The translations under genes and the position numbers were made by a program. The notes beneath the pieces are model-generated. The model saw only the letters and a program-made list of their open reading frames with translations. It searched no databases and was not told the DNA's origin. A stretch of 15,778 nt of DNA from Acidobacteriaceae bacterium (GTDB lineage Bacteria > Acidobacteriota > Terriglobia > Terriglobales > Acidobacteriaceae): assembly GCA_030049955.1 (NCBI GenBank), contig JASIJX010000621.1, positions 1 to 15,778 of the forward strand, written 5' to 3'. Positions 1 to 7,125 of this stretch are shown piece by piece; the first letter of the stretch is position 1; the number at the start of each line of letters is the position of its first letter.

Positions 1-1407
1 AATCCCATTCCCCCTCGTCGCTTTGACGAACTGCCCTTCGTCACCGTCCAGCTACCCATCTTTAACGAGCAATTCGTCATCGATCGCCTCATCGAAGCTG
101 TCTGCGCCATGGATTATCCGCGCCAAAAGCTCGAAATCCAGGTCCTCGACGACTCGACGGACGAAACCCAGGAGGTCGCTTCAAACGTGGTTGAGCGTTA
201 CGCCGCGCTCGGCCACAACATCGCCTATATCCACCGCACCAATCGCGAAGGCTTCAAGGCTGGAGCCCTCGACGCTGGCCTCAAGGTCGCCAAAGGCGAA
301 TTCATCGCCATCTTTGACGCCGATTTTGTTCCCCCTAGCGACTGGCTCATGAGGGTCATTCACCACTTTGCCGAGCCCGAAATCGGCATGGTGCAAACGC
401 GCTGGACGCACCTCAACCGCGACTACAGCATGCTTACACAGATCGAGGCTATCCTCCTCGACGGCCACTTCGTCCTCGAGCACGGCGCACGTTTTCGCTC
501 CGGCGAGTTCTTCAACTTCAACGGCACCGCCGGCATGTGGCGCCGCCAAGCCATCTACGACGGCGGGGGCTGGCAGCACGACACCCTCACCGAAGACACC
601 GACCTCAGCTACCGCTCGCAGATGGCCGGTTGGCGATTTAAATATCTGCCGGAAGTCGAGTGCCCGTCCGAGTTGCCCATCGAAATGACGGCGTTCAAGA
701 CCCAGCAGGCGCGCTGGGCCAAAGGACTGATTCAGACCAGCATCAAGGTGCTGCCCATGGTCTTCCGCTCCAACACCTCGCGCCGCAATAAGATCGAGTC
801 GGTCTACCACCTCACTGCCAACATGAGCTATCCGCTCATGGTCATCATGTCGGCACTTCTCATCCCAGCCATGATCTGCCGCTTCTACCAGGGCTGGTTT
901 CAGATGCTGCTCATCGACGTTCCTCTATTCGCGGCATCGACATTTTCAATCGCCGTCTTCTACGTCATGAGCCAGCGCGAGATTCACCCCAAGACGTGGA
1001 AGCGCACCTTCTACTATCTGCCGTTCCTGATGGCCGTCGGCATCGGCCTAACCGTTACTAACACCAAAGCGGTGATGGAAGCGCTGCTAGGGATCAAGAG
1101 CGCCTTTGTCCGCACGCCCAAGTACCGCGTGGCACAGAAGGGCCAGAAGTCCCAGGCCGCCAAGTATCGCAAGCGCCTCAAGCTCGCTCCGTGGATTGAA
1201 CTGCTTTTAGGCTGCTATTTTGCTGCCGCCATCTGGTACACCTTTTCGAACAAAAATTACTTCACCGCGCCATTCCTGATTCTCTTCGTCCTTGGCTACT
1301 GGTACACCGGCCTGATGAGCCTGCTGCAAGGCCGTTTAGACCGCTGGCGCAGCGGTGGAGTCGCGCCGGAAGAAGCCGCGCCCAAGCCGTTCCCGGTAGG
1401 CGTGTAG
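1..1407 (+). CDS. Membrane GT2 glycosyltransferase, 5' end outside the window (partial)
   Basis: Processive-type family 2 glycosyltransferase, likely adding sugars from a nucleotide-sugar donor to a polysaccharide or lipid at the inner membrane. The frame is open from the first base, so the N-terminus is cut off by the window; 468 residues are visible. The visible part starts in the GT-A nucleotide-binding fold (VQLPIFNE). It continues with DDSTDET (near visible residue 50), the metal-binding DAD (106-108), TEDTD (around 197, catalytic-base region) and QQARW (235-239), the Q..RW-like acceptor motif of cellulose-synthase-like enzymes. Hydrophobic segments follow (YPLMVIMSALLIPAMI, IELLLGCYFAAAIW, YFTAPFLILFVLGYW), consistent with a C-terminal membrane domain. 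The downstream MFS gene starts 1 nt after the stop codon, suggesting one operon. Family assignment is firm; the substrate cannot be read from the sequence. Confidence 0.92.
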   Translation, partial: NPIPPRRFDELPFVTVQLPIFNEQFVIDRLIEAVCAMDYPRQKLEIQVLDDSTDETQEVASNVVERYAALGHNIAYIHRTNREGFKAGALDAGLKVAKGEFIAIFDADFVPPSDWLMRVIHHFAEPEIGMVQTRWTHLNRDYSMLTQIEAILLDGHFVLEHGARFRSGEFFNFNGTAGMWRRQAIYDGGGWQHDTLTEDTDLSYRSQMAGWRFKYLPEVECPSELPIEMTAFKTQQARWAKGLIQTSIKVLPMVFRSNTSRRNKIESVYHLTANMSYPLMVIMSALLIPAMICRFYQGWFQMLLIDVPLFAASTFSIAVFYVMSQREIHPKTWKRTFYYLPFLMAVGIGLTVTNTKAVMEALLGIKSAFVRTPKYRVAQKGQKSQAAKYRKRLKLAPWIELLLGCYFAAAIWYTFSNKNYFTAPFLILFVLGYWYTGLMSLLQGRLDRWRSGGVAPEEAAPKPFPVGV

Positions 1408-1408
1408 C

Positions 1409-2725
1409 GTGGAATCGGATTCCAAGCCGTCGCCGCGACGCGGCATGGAAGCATTTGCTTCCCGCGACTTTCGGCGGTATCAGCTGGCGCGCGTAGCCGC
1501 AATTCTGGGGGCCGAAGCGCAGGCCATCGCCGTCGCCTGGCAGGTGTATTCCATCACTCACCGCGCCATCGACCTTGGCTACACTGGCCTCGCCCTGTTT
1601 CTGCCCGGCCTGATTTTTCTTTTGCCCGCTGGCCACGCTGCTGATCGCTTCGACCGCCGCCGCGTGATCCTCGTCTGCTACACGCTGCAGCTTTTTGCCA
1701 GCGCCACACTCGCTCTGCTGGCCTGCAGCGGCACACAGAATGTTCTCGCCATCTACGCAGTACTGTTCGCCGTCGGAACCGGCCGCGCATTCTCCGGTCC
1801 TGCCAGCTCCGCGCTCGTTCCGCACCTCGTTCCGGAAGAGCACTTCGTCAACGCGGTTACCTGGGGCGGCGCCATCTTCCAGATCGCTAACATTACCGGA
1901 CCCGCACTCGGCGGTCTGCTGTTTACATTCCCGCTGGCGCATTTTTTCCCGGGCACAAGGTTGGAAGGCGCGGGCATCGTGTATGTCTTCACTTTCATCG
2001 CACTGGTCTGGTTTCTAATCCTTGTCGGCACGCTGCATGTGCGCCCCGGTCGCATGGAGCACCGCGATATTTCCATCAAGGTGCTGCTCGCCGGCTTCCA
2101 ATACGTGCGTCGCGCGCCCATCCTGCTCGGATCCTTCTCGCTCGATCTCTTCGTCGTCCTGCTCGGCGGTGCCACCGCGCTTATGCCCATCTTCGCGCAT
2201 GACATTCTGCACCAGGGCCCGCGCGGACTTGGTATGCTTCGCGCCGCACCAGCCGTAGGCGCCGTCATTATGTCGCTCGCGTTGGCGCGTTTTCCGCTGC
2301 GCCGCCGAGCCGGCCGCATCCTGTTCTTCTGCGTCTCCATCTTCGGGACGATGACGATTATCTTCGGCCTATCGCGCAACCTGTGGCTGTCGCTCGGCTC
2401 GCTTGTCGTGCTTGGCGCAGCCGATATGGTCAGCGTTATTATCCGCGGCTCTGTGCTGCAACTGGCCACGCCCCCGGCGATGCGCGGCCGGGTGAGCGCG
2501 GTCAACTCGCTGTTCATCGGGGCCTCGAATGAGCTTGGCGAATTCGAGAGCGGTCTCACGGCCCAGTGGTGGGGCGCGGTGCGCGCTACAGTGATCGGCG
2601 GCATCGGCGCGCTGGCCGTGGCCGGCATCTGGTCGCGCCTGTTCCCGGCGCTGCGCAAAGCGGACGCGCTCACCTCCGAGTCCCTCCGCGCAGATATCGC
2701 CGCCGGAGTGCTGACGGATCCGTAG
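1409..2725 (+). CDS. MFS exporter, MFS_3 / EntS-like family
   Basis: Major facilitator superfamily transporter of 438 residues, an inner-membrane protein with roughly 12 hydrophobic segments. It resembles the EntS-like MFS_3 group (siderophore, drug or metabolite exporters), including the N-terminal RDFRRYQLARV stretch. The loop between the second and third segments carries the MFS signature GHAADRFDRRR (residues 75-85). The chosen start is a GTG one base after the glycosyltransferase stop (TAG-C-GTG) with a weak AGG upstream. An ATG at 1445 (residue 13) is an alternative but has no ribosome binding site. Tight linkage suggests co-transcription with the upstream glycosyltransferase. The substrate is unknown. 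The TPP riboswitch lies downstream of this gene, so it is not expected to control it. Confidence 0.88.
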   Translation: MESDSKPSPRRGMEAFASRDFRRYQLARVAAILGAEAQAIAVAWQVYSITHRAIDLGYTGLALFLPGLIFLLPAGHAADRFDRRRVILVCYTLQLFASATLALLACSGTQNVLAIYAVLFAVGTGRAFSGPASSALVPHLVPEEHFVNAVTWGGAIFQIANITGPALGGLLFTFPLAHFFPGTRLEGAGIVYVFTFIALVWFLILVGTLHVRPGRMEHRDISIKVLLAGFQYVRRAPILLGSFSLDLFVVLLGGATALMPIFAHDILHQGPRGLGMLRAAPAVGAVIMSLALARFPLRRRAGRILFFCVSIFGTMTIIFGLSRNLWLSLGSLVVLGAADMVSVIIRGSVLQLATPPAMRGRVSAVNSLFIGASNELGEFESGLTAQWWGAVRATVIGGIGALAVAGIWSRLFPALRKADALTSESLRADIAAGVLTDP

Positions 2726-2732
2726 TGCCGAT

Positions 2733-2761
2733 TTGCAATGCGCGCTCAAAAGTGTTCCAAT
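2733..2761 (+). promoter_or_regulatory. Candidate promoter for the thiamin operon
   Basis: A -35-like TTGCAA (2733-2738) is separated by 17 nt from a -10-like TCCAAT (2756-2761); each matches the sigma-70 consensus at four of six positions. The predicted start near 2768 falls right before the first helix of the TPP aptamer (2769), which is what a riboswitch leader would need. The boxes are weak, so this is a placement hypothesis. Read-through from the upstream MFS gene is the alternative, as no terminator is visible in between. Confidence 0.4.
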
Positions 2762-2768
2762 CATAGAG

Positions 2769-2864
2769 TTGAAACAGGGGTGCTCCGCGCGCATTGGGCG
2801 TTGGCGGGGCTGAGAAGATACCCTCGAACCCGATCCGGATAATGCCGGCGTGGGAAGCTTTCGA
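2769..2864 (+). ncRNA. TPP riboswitch aptamer (THI element)
   Basis: The conserved THI core is plain to see. It has GGGGTGC (2777-2783), CTGAGAAGATACCC (2810-2823), GAACCCGATCCGGATAATG (2826-2844) and CCGGCGTGGGAAG (2845-2857). Helices can be drawn. P1 pairs TTGAAA (2769-2774) with TTTCGA (2859-2864), with one wobble. P2 pairs GGGT with ACCC. P3 pairs CTCCGC with GCGGGG and carries an extended arm. P5 pairs CCGG with CCGG around ATAATG. This class binds thiamin pyrophosphate and normally represses thiamin synthesis or transport genes. It lies in the leader of the TonB-dependent receptor, kinase and PnuT operon, which is the main evidence for their substrate. Confidence 0.96.
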
Positions 2865-2897
2865 ATCCGAGCGGCCAATTTCCTCAAGCAGGCGTAT

Positions 2898-2928
2898 GCA
2901 CCTTTGTTTCAGAACGGAGCGAAGGTGT
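2898..2928 (+). promoter_or_regulatory. Riboswitch expression platform: SD-sequestering hairpin
   Basis: CACCTT (2899-2904) can pair with AAGGTG (2922-2927), burying the Shine-Dalgarno sequence that lies 5 nt before the receptor ATG; wobble pairs extend the stem at both ends. The same anti-SD strand, GCACCTTT (2898-2905), can instead pair over 8 bp (two G-U) with AGGGGTGC (2776-2783), which is the 5' strand of aptamer helix P2. The two pairings exclude each other. With TPP bound, P2 is locked and the SD is masked; without TPP, the aptamer strand captures the anti-SD and frees the SD. No intrinsic terminator is seen here, so translational control is favoured. The pairings are read by eye. Confidence 0.7.
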
Positions 2929-2930
2929 CT

Positions 2931-5300
2931 ATGTGCGCAGGTCGCGTTTTCCGATTCACCCTATTTGCAGCGCGCCAGTTTGCGGTGCGGCTGCTGGCAG
3001 TCTCGATTCTCACCGCAGGCGCATCTGTGTTCGCGCAAAACCAGTCGCAGACAGCGAATACCACGAAAACAAATCCGCCCGCTGCGCAAAGCGTTTCGCC
3101 GGTCACGACCACCGTCGTAGTACATGGCGAGGCGAACGGCGACTATCTGCCCGAGCAGGTGACCATTGGTGCGCTCGGCGCCGAGCCGCTGAAGAATCTG
3201 CCGATCTCGGCGACCGTAGTGACGCGCGACCTGCTCAATGACCAGCAGGCGCGGCTGCTTTCTGACGTGGTGACGAACGACGCCTCGGTGGAAGACGATT
3301 ACGTTCCCGTCGGCTATTACGGCGACTATCAGATTCGCGGCTTTCCCGTTGATCTGGCCACGGGCCTCGAGATCAACGGCATGACCATCGCCGGCGAACA
3401 GGATGTGCCGCTTGAAAACAAGGAGCAGGTCGAGTTCCTCAACGGTCTCGCTGGCGTGGAAAGCGGCGTGGCTTCCGGCGCAGGCCTGATCGATTACGTC
3501 ACCAAAGCGCCTGCGGATGTGCGCGCCGTCGATCTCGGCACCGATCAGTACGGCACAGCCTTCGGCGCGGGCGATTTTGGCCGCTTCTTCGGCGCCCGCA
3601 AGCAGGTTGGCGCGCGGCTTAACCTTGCCGGCGAGCGGATCGAGACGTACATGGATGGCACTGCCGGTTGGCGCGCCATGGGCGCAGGCGCGGCCAACTG
3701 GAAGATCAATGACCGCGCAGAGCTTGAAGGAAATTTCGAGTACCAGCACAAAACCGAGCGCGACGGCAGCGGATACCAGTTGCTCGGTGGCACAACGCTG
3801 CCCGATATCAACCGCATCTACCGCTCGACGATGCTTGGCGAGCAGTCGTGGGCGCCGCCTGACACTTACGACACCTTCAATACGGGCACACGTCTTAACC
3901 TGACGCTCTCACCCAAGTGGACGGCTTTCGCCGCCGCCAGCCTGAGCCATTCGCTGATTCAGGACAACGTGATCTACGCCTATGGCGCATCGCTCGATCC
4001 AAATAGCTACGCTGTAAATTGCCCCAACGCGCCCGATGCACCGGCATATTTCTTCTGCCCCGATGGCACCTACGGCATCTATGATTACCGCGATCCCGGC
4101 GAGCTGCGCATGGATGGCGAAACAGAAGCGATGGCAACTGGGCAAGTGAAGACCGGCCCCGTTACGCATGTAATTACAGCAGGCGGCGAGCTGTTTCTGC
4201 GCAGTGTGCGGCTACCCGGCTATTACTCAATTGCCGATCCTGTTTCGCCTGACGGCATCGTGCAAGATGGCGCGGTCTACACGTACATCGGCTCTGAGAA
4301 CATCTATCAACCGCTCGCTCCCGAGCCGATTGAGAGTCCGGTCGAGCAGGCCGGACCGCGACGGCTATGGGAAGACAGCCATCAATCGTCGTTCGTTCTC
4401 CAGGATCGCTTGCAACTTCCCGGCCGCGTGCAGTTGATCGCCGGCGGTCGCTACGACGCGCTGCGCGATCACAATTATTCTGCGCAGGCAACGGACCCAA
4501 CAGCGCCAATGCAGCCGACCGATAAGCCCGTGTGGCTGCCGCAGTACGCGATCACCTTCAGCCCCGTGCGCAACGTCACCCTCTACGGCAACTACGGCGT
4601 GCAGCTCTCGCTCGGGCCCCAAGGACCGTGGTGGGTAGACAATGCCAGCCAGTTTCTGAACCCCTACAATACTCACCAGGTTGAAACAGGCGTGAAATAC
4701 GAGCCTGCACAGAGAATCCTGTTAGCGGCAGATGTGTTTCGCATGCGCGCGCCGTTTTTCTATCCCAAAGTGCTCAACGGACCGGACGCGTTTTGCCCCG
4801 CCGGAAATCCAGGCGATCTGTGCTTCGAGTCTGAGGGACGCGAGACACACGATGGCCTGGAACTAAACGCACAGGGAACGGCAGCGAACTGGCTGCGACT
4901 CACGGGCTCGGCTGCGGCCATCAGCGCGATCTCCGAGAACACCGGCACGTCCTCCTTCGATGATAAGCAGGTGATCAACGTGCCGCGCTTCCGCACCATG
5001 CTCTTTGCCGATGTCACCGCTCCGCACCTGCGCGGAGTCGCGCTGATGCCCGGCTGGAGCTACACCAGCCGTAAGGAAGCCACGCGGGATGACGCCGTCA
5101 GTGTCGGCGGATACAACCTCTTCAGCATGGGTCTGCGCTACACTCCCGGCGGCGAGCAGGGACGGATGAGTTTCCGCATCTATGCCGATAACATCACCGA
5201 CAAAAAGTACTGGTCCGATACGGGCGCAAGCTACGGGGACACGTTCATCTGGCTTGGCGCGCCGGCGCTGGTGCGAGCCTCGGCGCGGTATACCTTTTAA
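2931..5300 (+). CDS. TonB-dependent outer-membrane receptor, predicted thiamin (or thiamin precursor) importer
   Basis: TonB-dependent receptor of 789 residues that would move its ligand across the outer membrane using TonB energy. The start is ATG 2931, with SD GAAGG 5 nt away; the frame is open further upstream to 2850, but that part is riboswitch. A signal peptide is visible (hydrophobic RLLAVSILTAGASVFA, cleavage likely after residue 35). It is followed by a TonB-box-like TTTVVVHGE (about 59-67), a plug domain (LPISATVVTRDLL, YQIRGFPVD) and a long beta-barrel ending in the typical terminal Phe (SARYTF), with a TonB-receptor signature NITDKKYW near the end. By sequence alone it looks like a siderophore-type receptor. 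The upstream TPP riboswitch and the PnuT-type partner argue for thiamin instead. Its stop overlaps the next start (TAATG), implying translational coupling. Confidence 0.93.
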   Translation: MCAGRVFRFTLFAARQFAVRLLAVSILTAGASVFAQNQSQTANTTKTNPPAAQSVSPVTTTVVVHGEANGDYLPEQVTIGALGAEPLKNLPISATVVTRDLLNDQQARLLSDVVTNDASVEDDYVPVGYYGDYQIRGFPVDLATGLEINGMTIAGEQDVPLENKEQVEFLNGLAGVESGVASGAGLIDYVTKAPADVRAVDLGTDQYGTAFGAGDFGRFFGARKQVGARLNLAGERIETYMDGTAGWRAMGAGAANWKINDRAELEGNFEYQHKTERDGSGYQLLGGTTLPDINRIYRSTMLGEQSWAPPDTYDTFNTGTRLNLTLSPKWTAFAAASLSHSLIQDNVIYAYGASLDPNSYAVNCPNAPDAPAYFFCPDGTYGIYDYRDPGELRMDGETEAMATGQVKTGPVTHVITAGGELFLRSVRLPGYYSIADPVSPDGIVQDGAVYTYIGSENIYQPLAPEPIESPVEQAGPRRLWEDSHQSSFVLQDRLQLPGRVQLIAGGRYDALRDHNYSAQATDPTAPMQPTDKPVWLPQYAITFSPVRNVTLYGNYGVQLSLGPQGPWWVDNASQFLNPYNTHQVETGVKYEPAQRILLAADVFRMRAPFFYPKVLNGPDAFCPAGNPGDLCFESEGRETHDGLELNAQGTAANWLRLTGSAAAISAISENTGTSSFDDKQVINVPRFRTMLFADVTAPHLRGVALMPGWSYTSRKEATRDDAVSVGGYNLFSMGLRYTPGGEQGRMSFRIYADNITDKKYWSDTGASYGDTFIWLGAPALVRASARYTF

Positions 5301-6532
5301 TGGGGGTGAACAAGCCAAAAACATTGTCCGGTGATAAGGTCGCAGTGGGCGAAATCGTGAAAGCGCACGGGTTGGACGGTAAACTGGTTGAGCCTGACTG
5401 GACGCCGCTCACGATCGAGGAGCTGCGTCCGCTGCTGGCGGAGTTTTCCACTGCCGGCGCGCCACGTGAGATTCTATTCGCCAGCCCGCGGCCATTCTCG
5501 GCGGCGGGCGTGGTGCGAACAGAGAGCGGCCGGGTATTTGTGAAGCGCCACGCGCGCGTTGTCCGCGATGGGGAAGGACTGCGCGAAGAGCACCGCTATA
5601 TGAAGCACCTGGCAGCGAACGGCGCATCCGTGCCGCGTGTGCTCCAGAATATTGCAGGCGTGAGCGCAATCGAGCGCGGCGATTGGACCTATGAAGTGCA
5701 CGAACTGGCCCATGGGATCGATCTCTACGGCGAAGCGCAATCGTGGACGCCGTTCCGCAGCGCAGCTCACGCGCACGCTGCCGGCCAGGCGCTGGCAAAG
5801 CTGCATTACGCAGCAGAGGACTTCGACGCTCCGCGCCGCAAAGCGCGGCCGCTGGTTGCCAGCTTTACTGTCTTTGCCGAGCCGGATGCGAACGCAGCGA
5901 TGCGACGCTATATTGCCGCTCGACCAGCGCTGGCCGAGAATGCGATCGTGCGTGAGTCTGCGCAGCGAGCGCTTGAGTTGCTTTCTCCGTTTCATGCCGA
6001 GCTTCGTCCGCTGCTGCCCGAGATCCACTCTCTGTGGACGCACAACGATCTGCACGCCTCGAACTTGCTATGGAGTGATTCAACAGACAACGCCCGCGCC
6101 GCGGCCGTGATCGACTTTGGATTGGCAGACCGGACCAACGCTGTGCACGATCTGGCGCACGCCATCGAGCGCAACATCGTCGAATGGCTGGCGCTGGTCG
6201 AAAATCCCTCACGGCCGGACAGCGTGCCAGTTCACTTCAACCATCTCGAAGCGTTTTTGGCGGGATACGAACAGGTGCGACCGTTGCGCGGCGCCGAAGC
6301 CGCGGCACTCGCGCCGATGCTCACGCTTTGCCATGCGGAGTTCGCACTCTCCGAGGTTGATTATTTTCTCGGCGTACTGCACTCCGAAGAAAGCGCACGC
6401 ATGGCGTACGAAGGGTGGTTGGTAGCGCACGCGCAATGGTTCCACAGCAAGTCCGGTCGCAAGCTTCTCGATGCATTGCGTCGCTGGGCAGATCGTCGCC
6501 CACTCAAAAAGCAGGGAGCAGCACGCGCATGA
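5300..6532 (+). CDS. APH/choline-kinase-family phosphotransferase, predicted thiamin kinase
   Basis: Cytoplasmic small-molecule kinase of 410 residues with the aminoglycoside phosphotransferase fold. Visible motifs are the ATP-binding Lys in VFVKRH (K82), the catalytic loop HNDLHASN (residues 248-255, D250 and N255) and the metal-binding DFG-like IDFGLAD (D272). The family also includes ThiK, the thiamin kinase of E. coli. The gene is fused into the operon by TAATG at its start and an ATGA overlap with pnuT at its end, all downstream of the TPP riboswitch. The likely job is phosphorylating imported thiamin to thiamin monophosphate, trapping it inside. About 58 residues precede the kinase core, and I cannot assign them a function. 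The ATG at 5300 has no strong SD and probably relies on coupling. The kinase fold is firm; the thiamin substrate is inferred from context. Confidence 0.85.
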   Translation: MGVNKPKTLSGDKVAVGEIVKAHGLDGKLVEPDWTPLTIEELRPLLAEFSTAGAPREILFASPRPFSAAGVVRTESGRVFVKRHARVVRDGEGLREEHRYMKHLAANGASVPRVLQNIAGVSAIERGDWTYEVHELAHGIDLYGEAQSWTPFRSAAHAHAAGQALAKLHYAAEDFDAPRRKARPLVASFTVFAEPDANAAMRRYIAARPALAENAIVRESAQRALELLSPFHAELRPLLPEIHSLWTHNDLHASNLLWSDSTDNARAAAVIDFGLADRTNAVHDLAHAIERNIVEWLALVENPSRPDSVPVHFNHLEAFLAGYEQVRPLRGAEAAALAPMLTLCHAEFALSEVDYFLGVLHSEESARMAYEGWLVAHAQWFHSKSGRKLLDALRRWADRRPLKKQGAARA

Positions 6533-7125
6533 TGCCGGCGATCGTGACTTACCTTAGCGAACACGGGCTGGAGCTTGCTGGCATGATCGCAACCGTGCTG
6601 GGCATTTGGCTCACCACTCGGCGCCTTCTCATCTGCTGGCCGATCACGTTGCTCGCCGATGTTCTTTACCTCATCGTCTTTTACCGCGCGCAACTCTATT
6701 CCGATGCTCTGTTGCAAATCTTCTTTGTCGTTTTCACGCTCTACGGCTGGTGGCATTGGTGGCGCGGCGTGCGCGCGGAGGGCGAAGTGCGCGTGGTTGT
6801 GCTCGGTGCTCGAGGATGGATCGTCGGCTTGGCGGCCGGCGCTGTCGGTGCTCTATTGCTTGGGGCGTTGATGGTGCGAGTGGGAGCTGCTTTGCCGCAT
6901 CTCGACGCTGCGCTCACCAGCTACAGTCTGGTCGCAAGTTGGTGGCAGGCGCGCAAACATATTGCAAATTGGTGGCTGTGGATCGCCATTGATGTAATAT
7001 ACATTGGCGAATATCTGTACAAGGACCTGCGCGCAACAGCGCTGCTTTATGCGGGCCTGGTGCTGCTTGCGGTACTTGGCCTGCGAGACTGGCGTCGCGC
7101 GGAAGTGCCTCAGATGGTCGCCTGA
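6529..7125 (+). CDS. pnuT: PnuC-family permease, predicted thiamin transporter PnuT
   Basis: Inner-membrane permease of 198 residues in the PnuC/PnuT family, facilitators whose cargo is usually trapped by phosphorylation after entry. The frame opens further upstream, but the start is taken at ATG 6529. It overlaps the kinase stop by 4 nt (ATGA) and has GGAG 10 nt before it; a second ATG follows at once. Family hallmarks are the aromatic LYGWWHWWRG (residues 71-80) and ANWWLWIAIDVIYIGEYLYKD (147-166), plus several further hydrophobic segments ending LAVLGLRDWRR. Annotation pipelines would call this a nicotinamide riboside transporter. The TPP riboswitch, the receptor and the kinase make thiamin the better prediction. 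Its last 16 nt overlap the convergent dehydrogenase gene. Confidence 0.87.
   Translation: MMPAIVTYLSEHGLELAGMIATVLGIWLTTRRLLICWPITLLADVLYLIVFYRAQLYSDALLQIFFVVFTLYGWWHWWRGVRAEGEVRVVVLGARGWIVGLAAGAVGALLLGALMVRVGAALPHLDAALTSYSLVASWWQARKHIANWWLWIAIDVIYIGEYLYKDLRATALLYAGLVLLAVLGLRDWRRAEVPQMVA

Noticed and set aside
1753..2673. 306-residue minus-strand open frame opposite the MFS gene
   Set aside because: It is Pro/Ser/Arg-rich with no membrane segments or motifs, typical of an antisense shadow of a GC-rich gene.
2850..2930. Upstream GTG start for the TonB-dependent receptor, adding 27 residues
   Set aside because: This stretch is the 3' end of the TPP aptamer and its expression platform. The ATG at 2931 has an SD and is followed by a proper signal peptide.
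2961..3749. 262-residue minus-strand open frame opposite the receptor gene
   Set aside because: It lies wholly inside the TonB-dependent receptor, whose domains are clear, and has no family motif.
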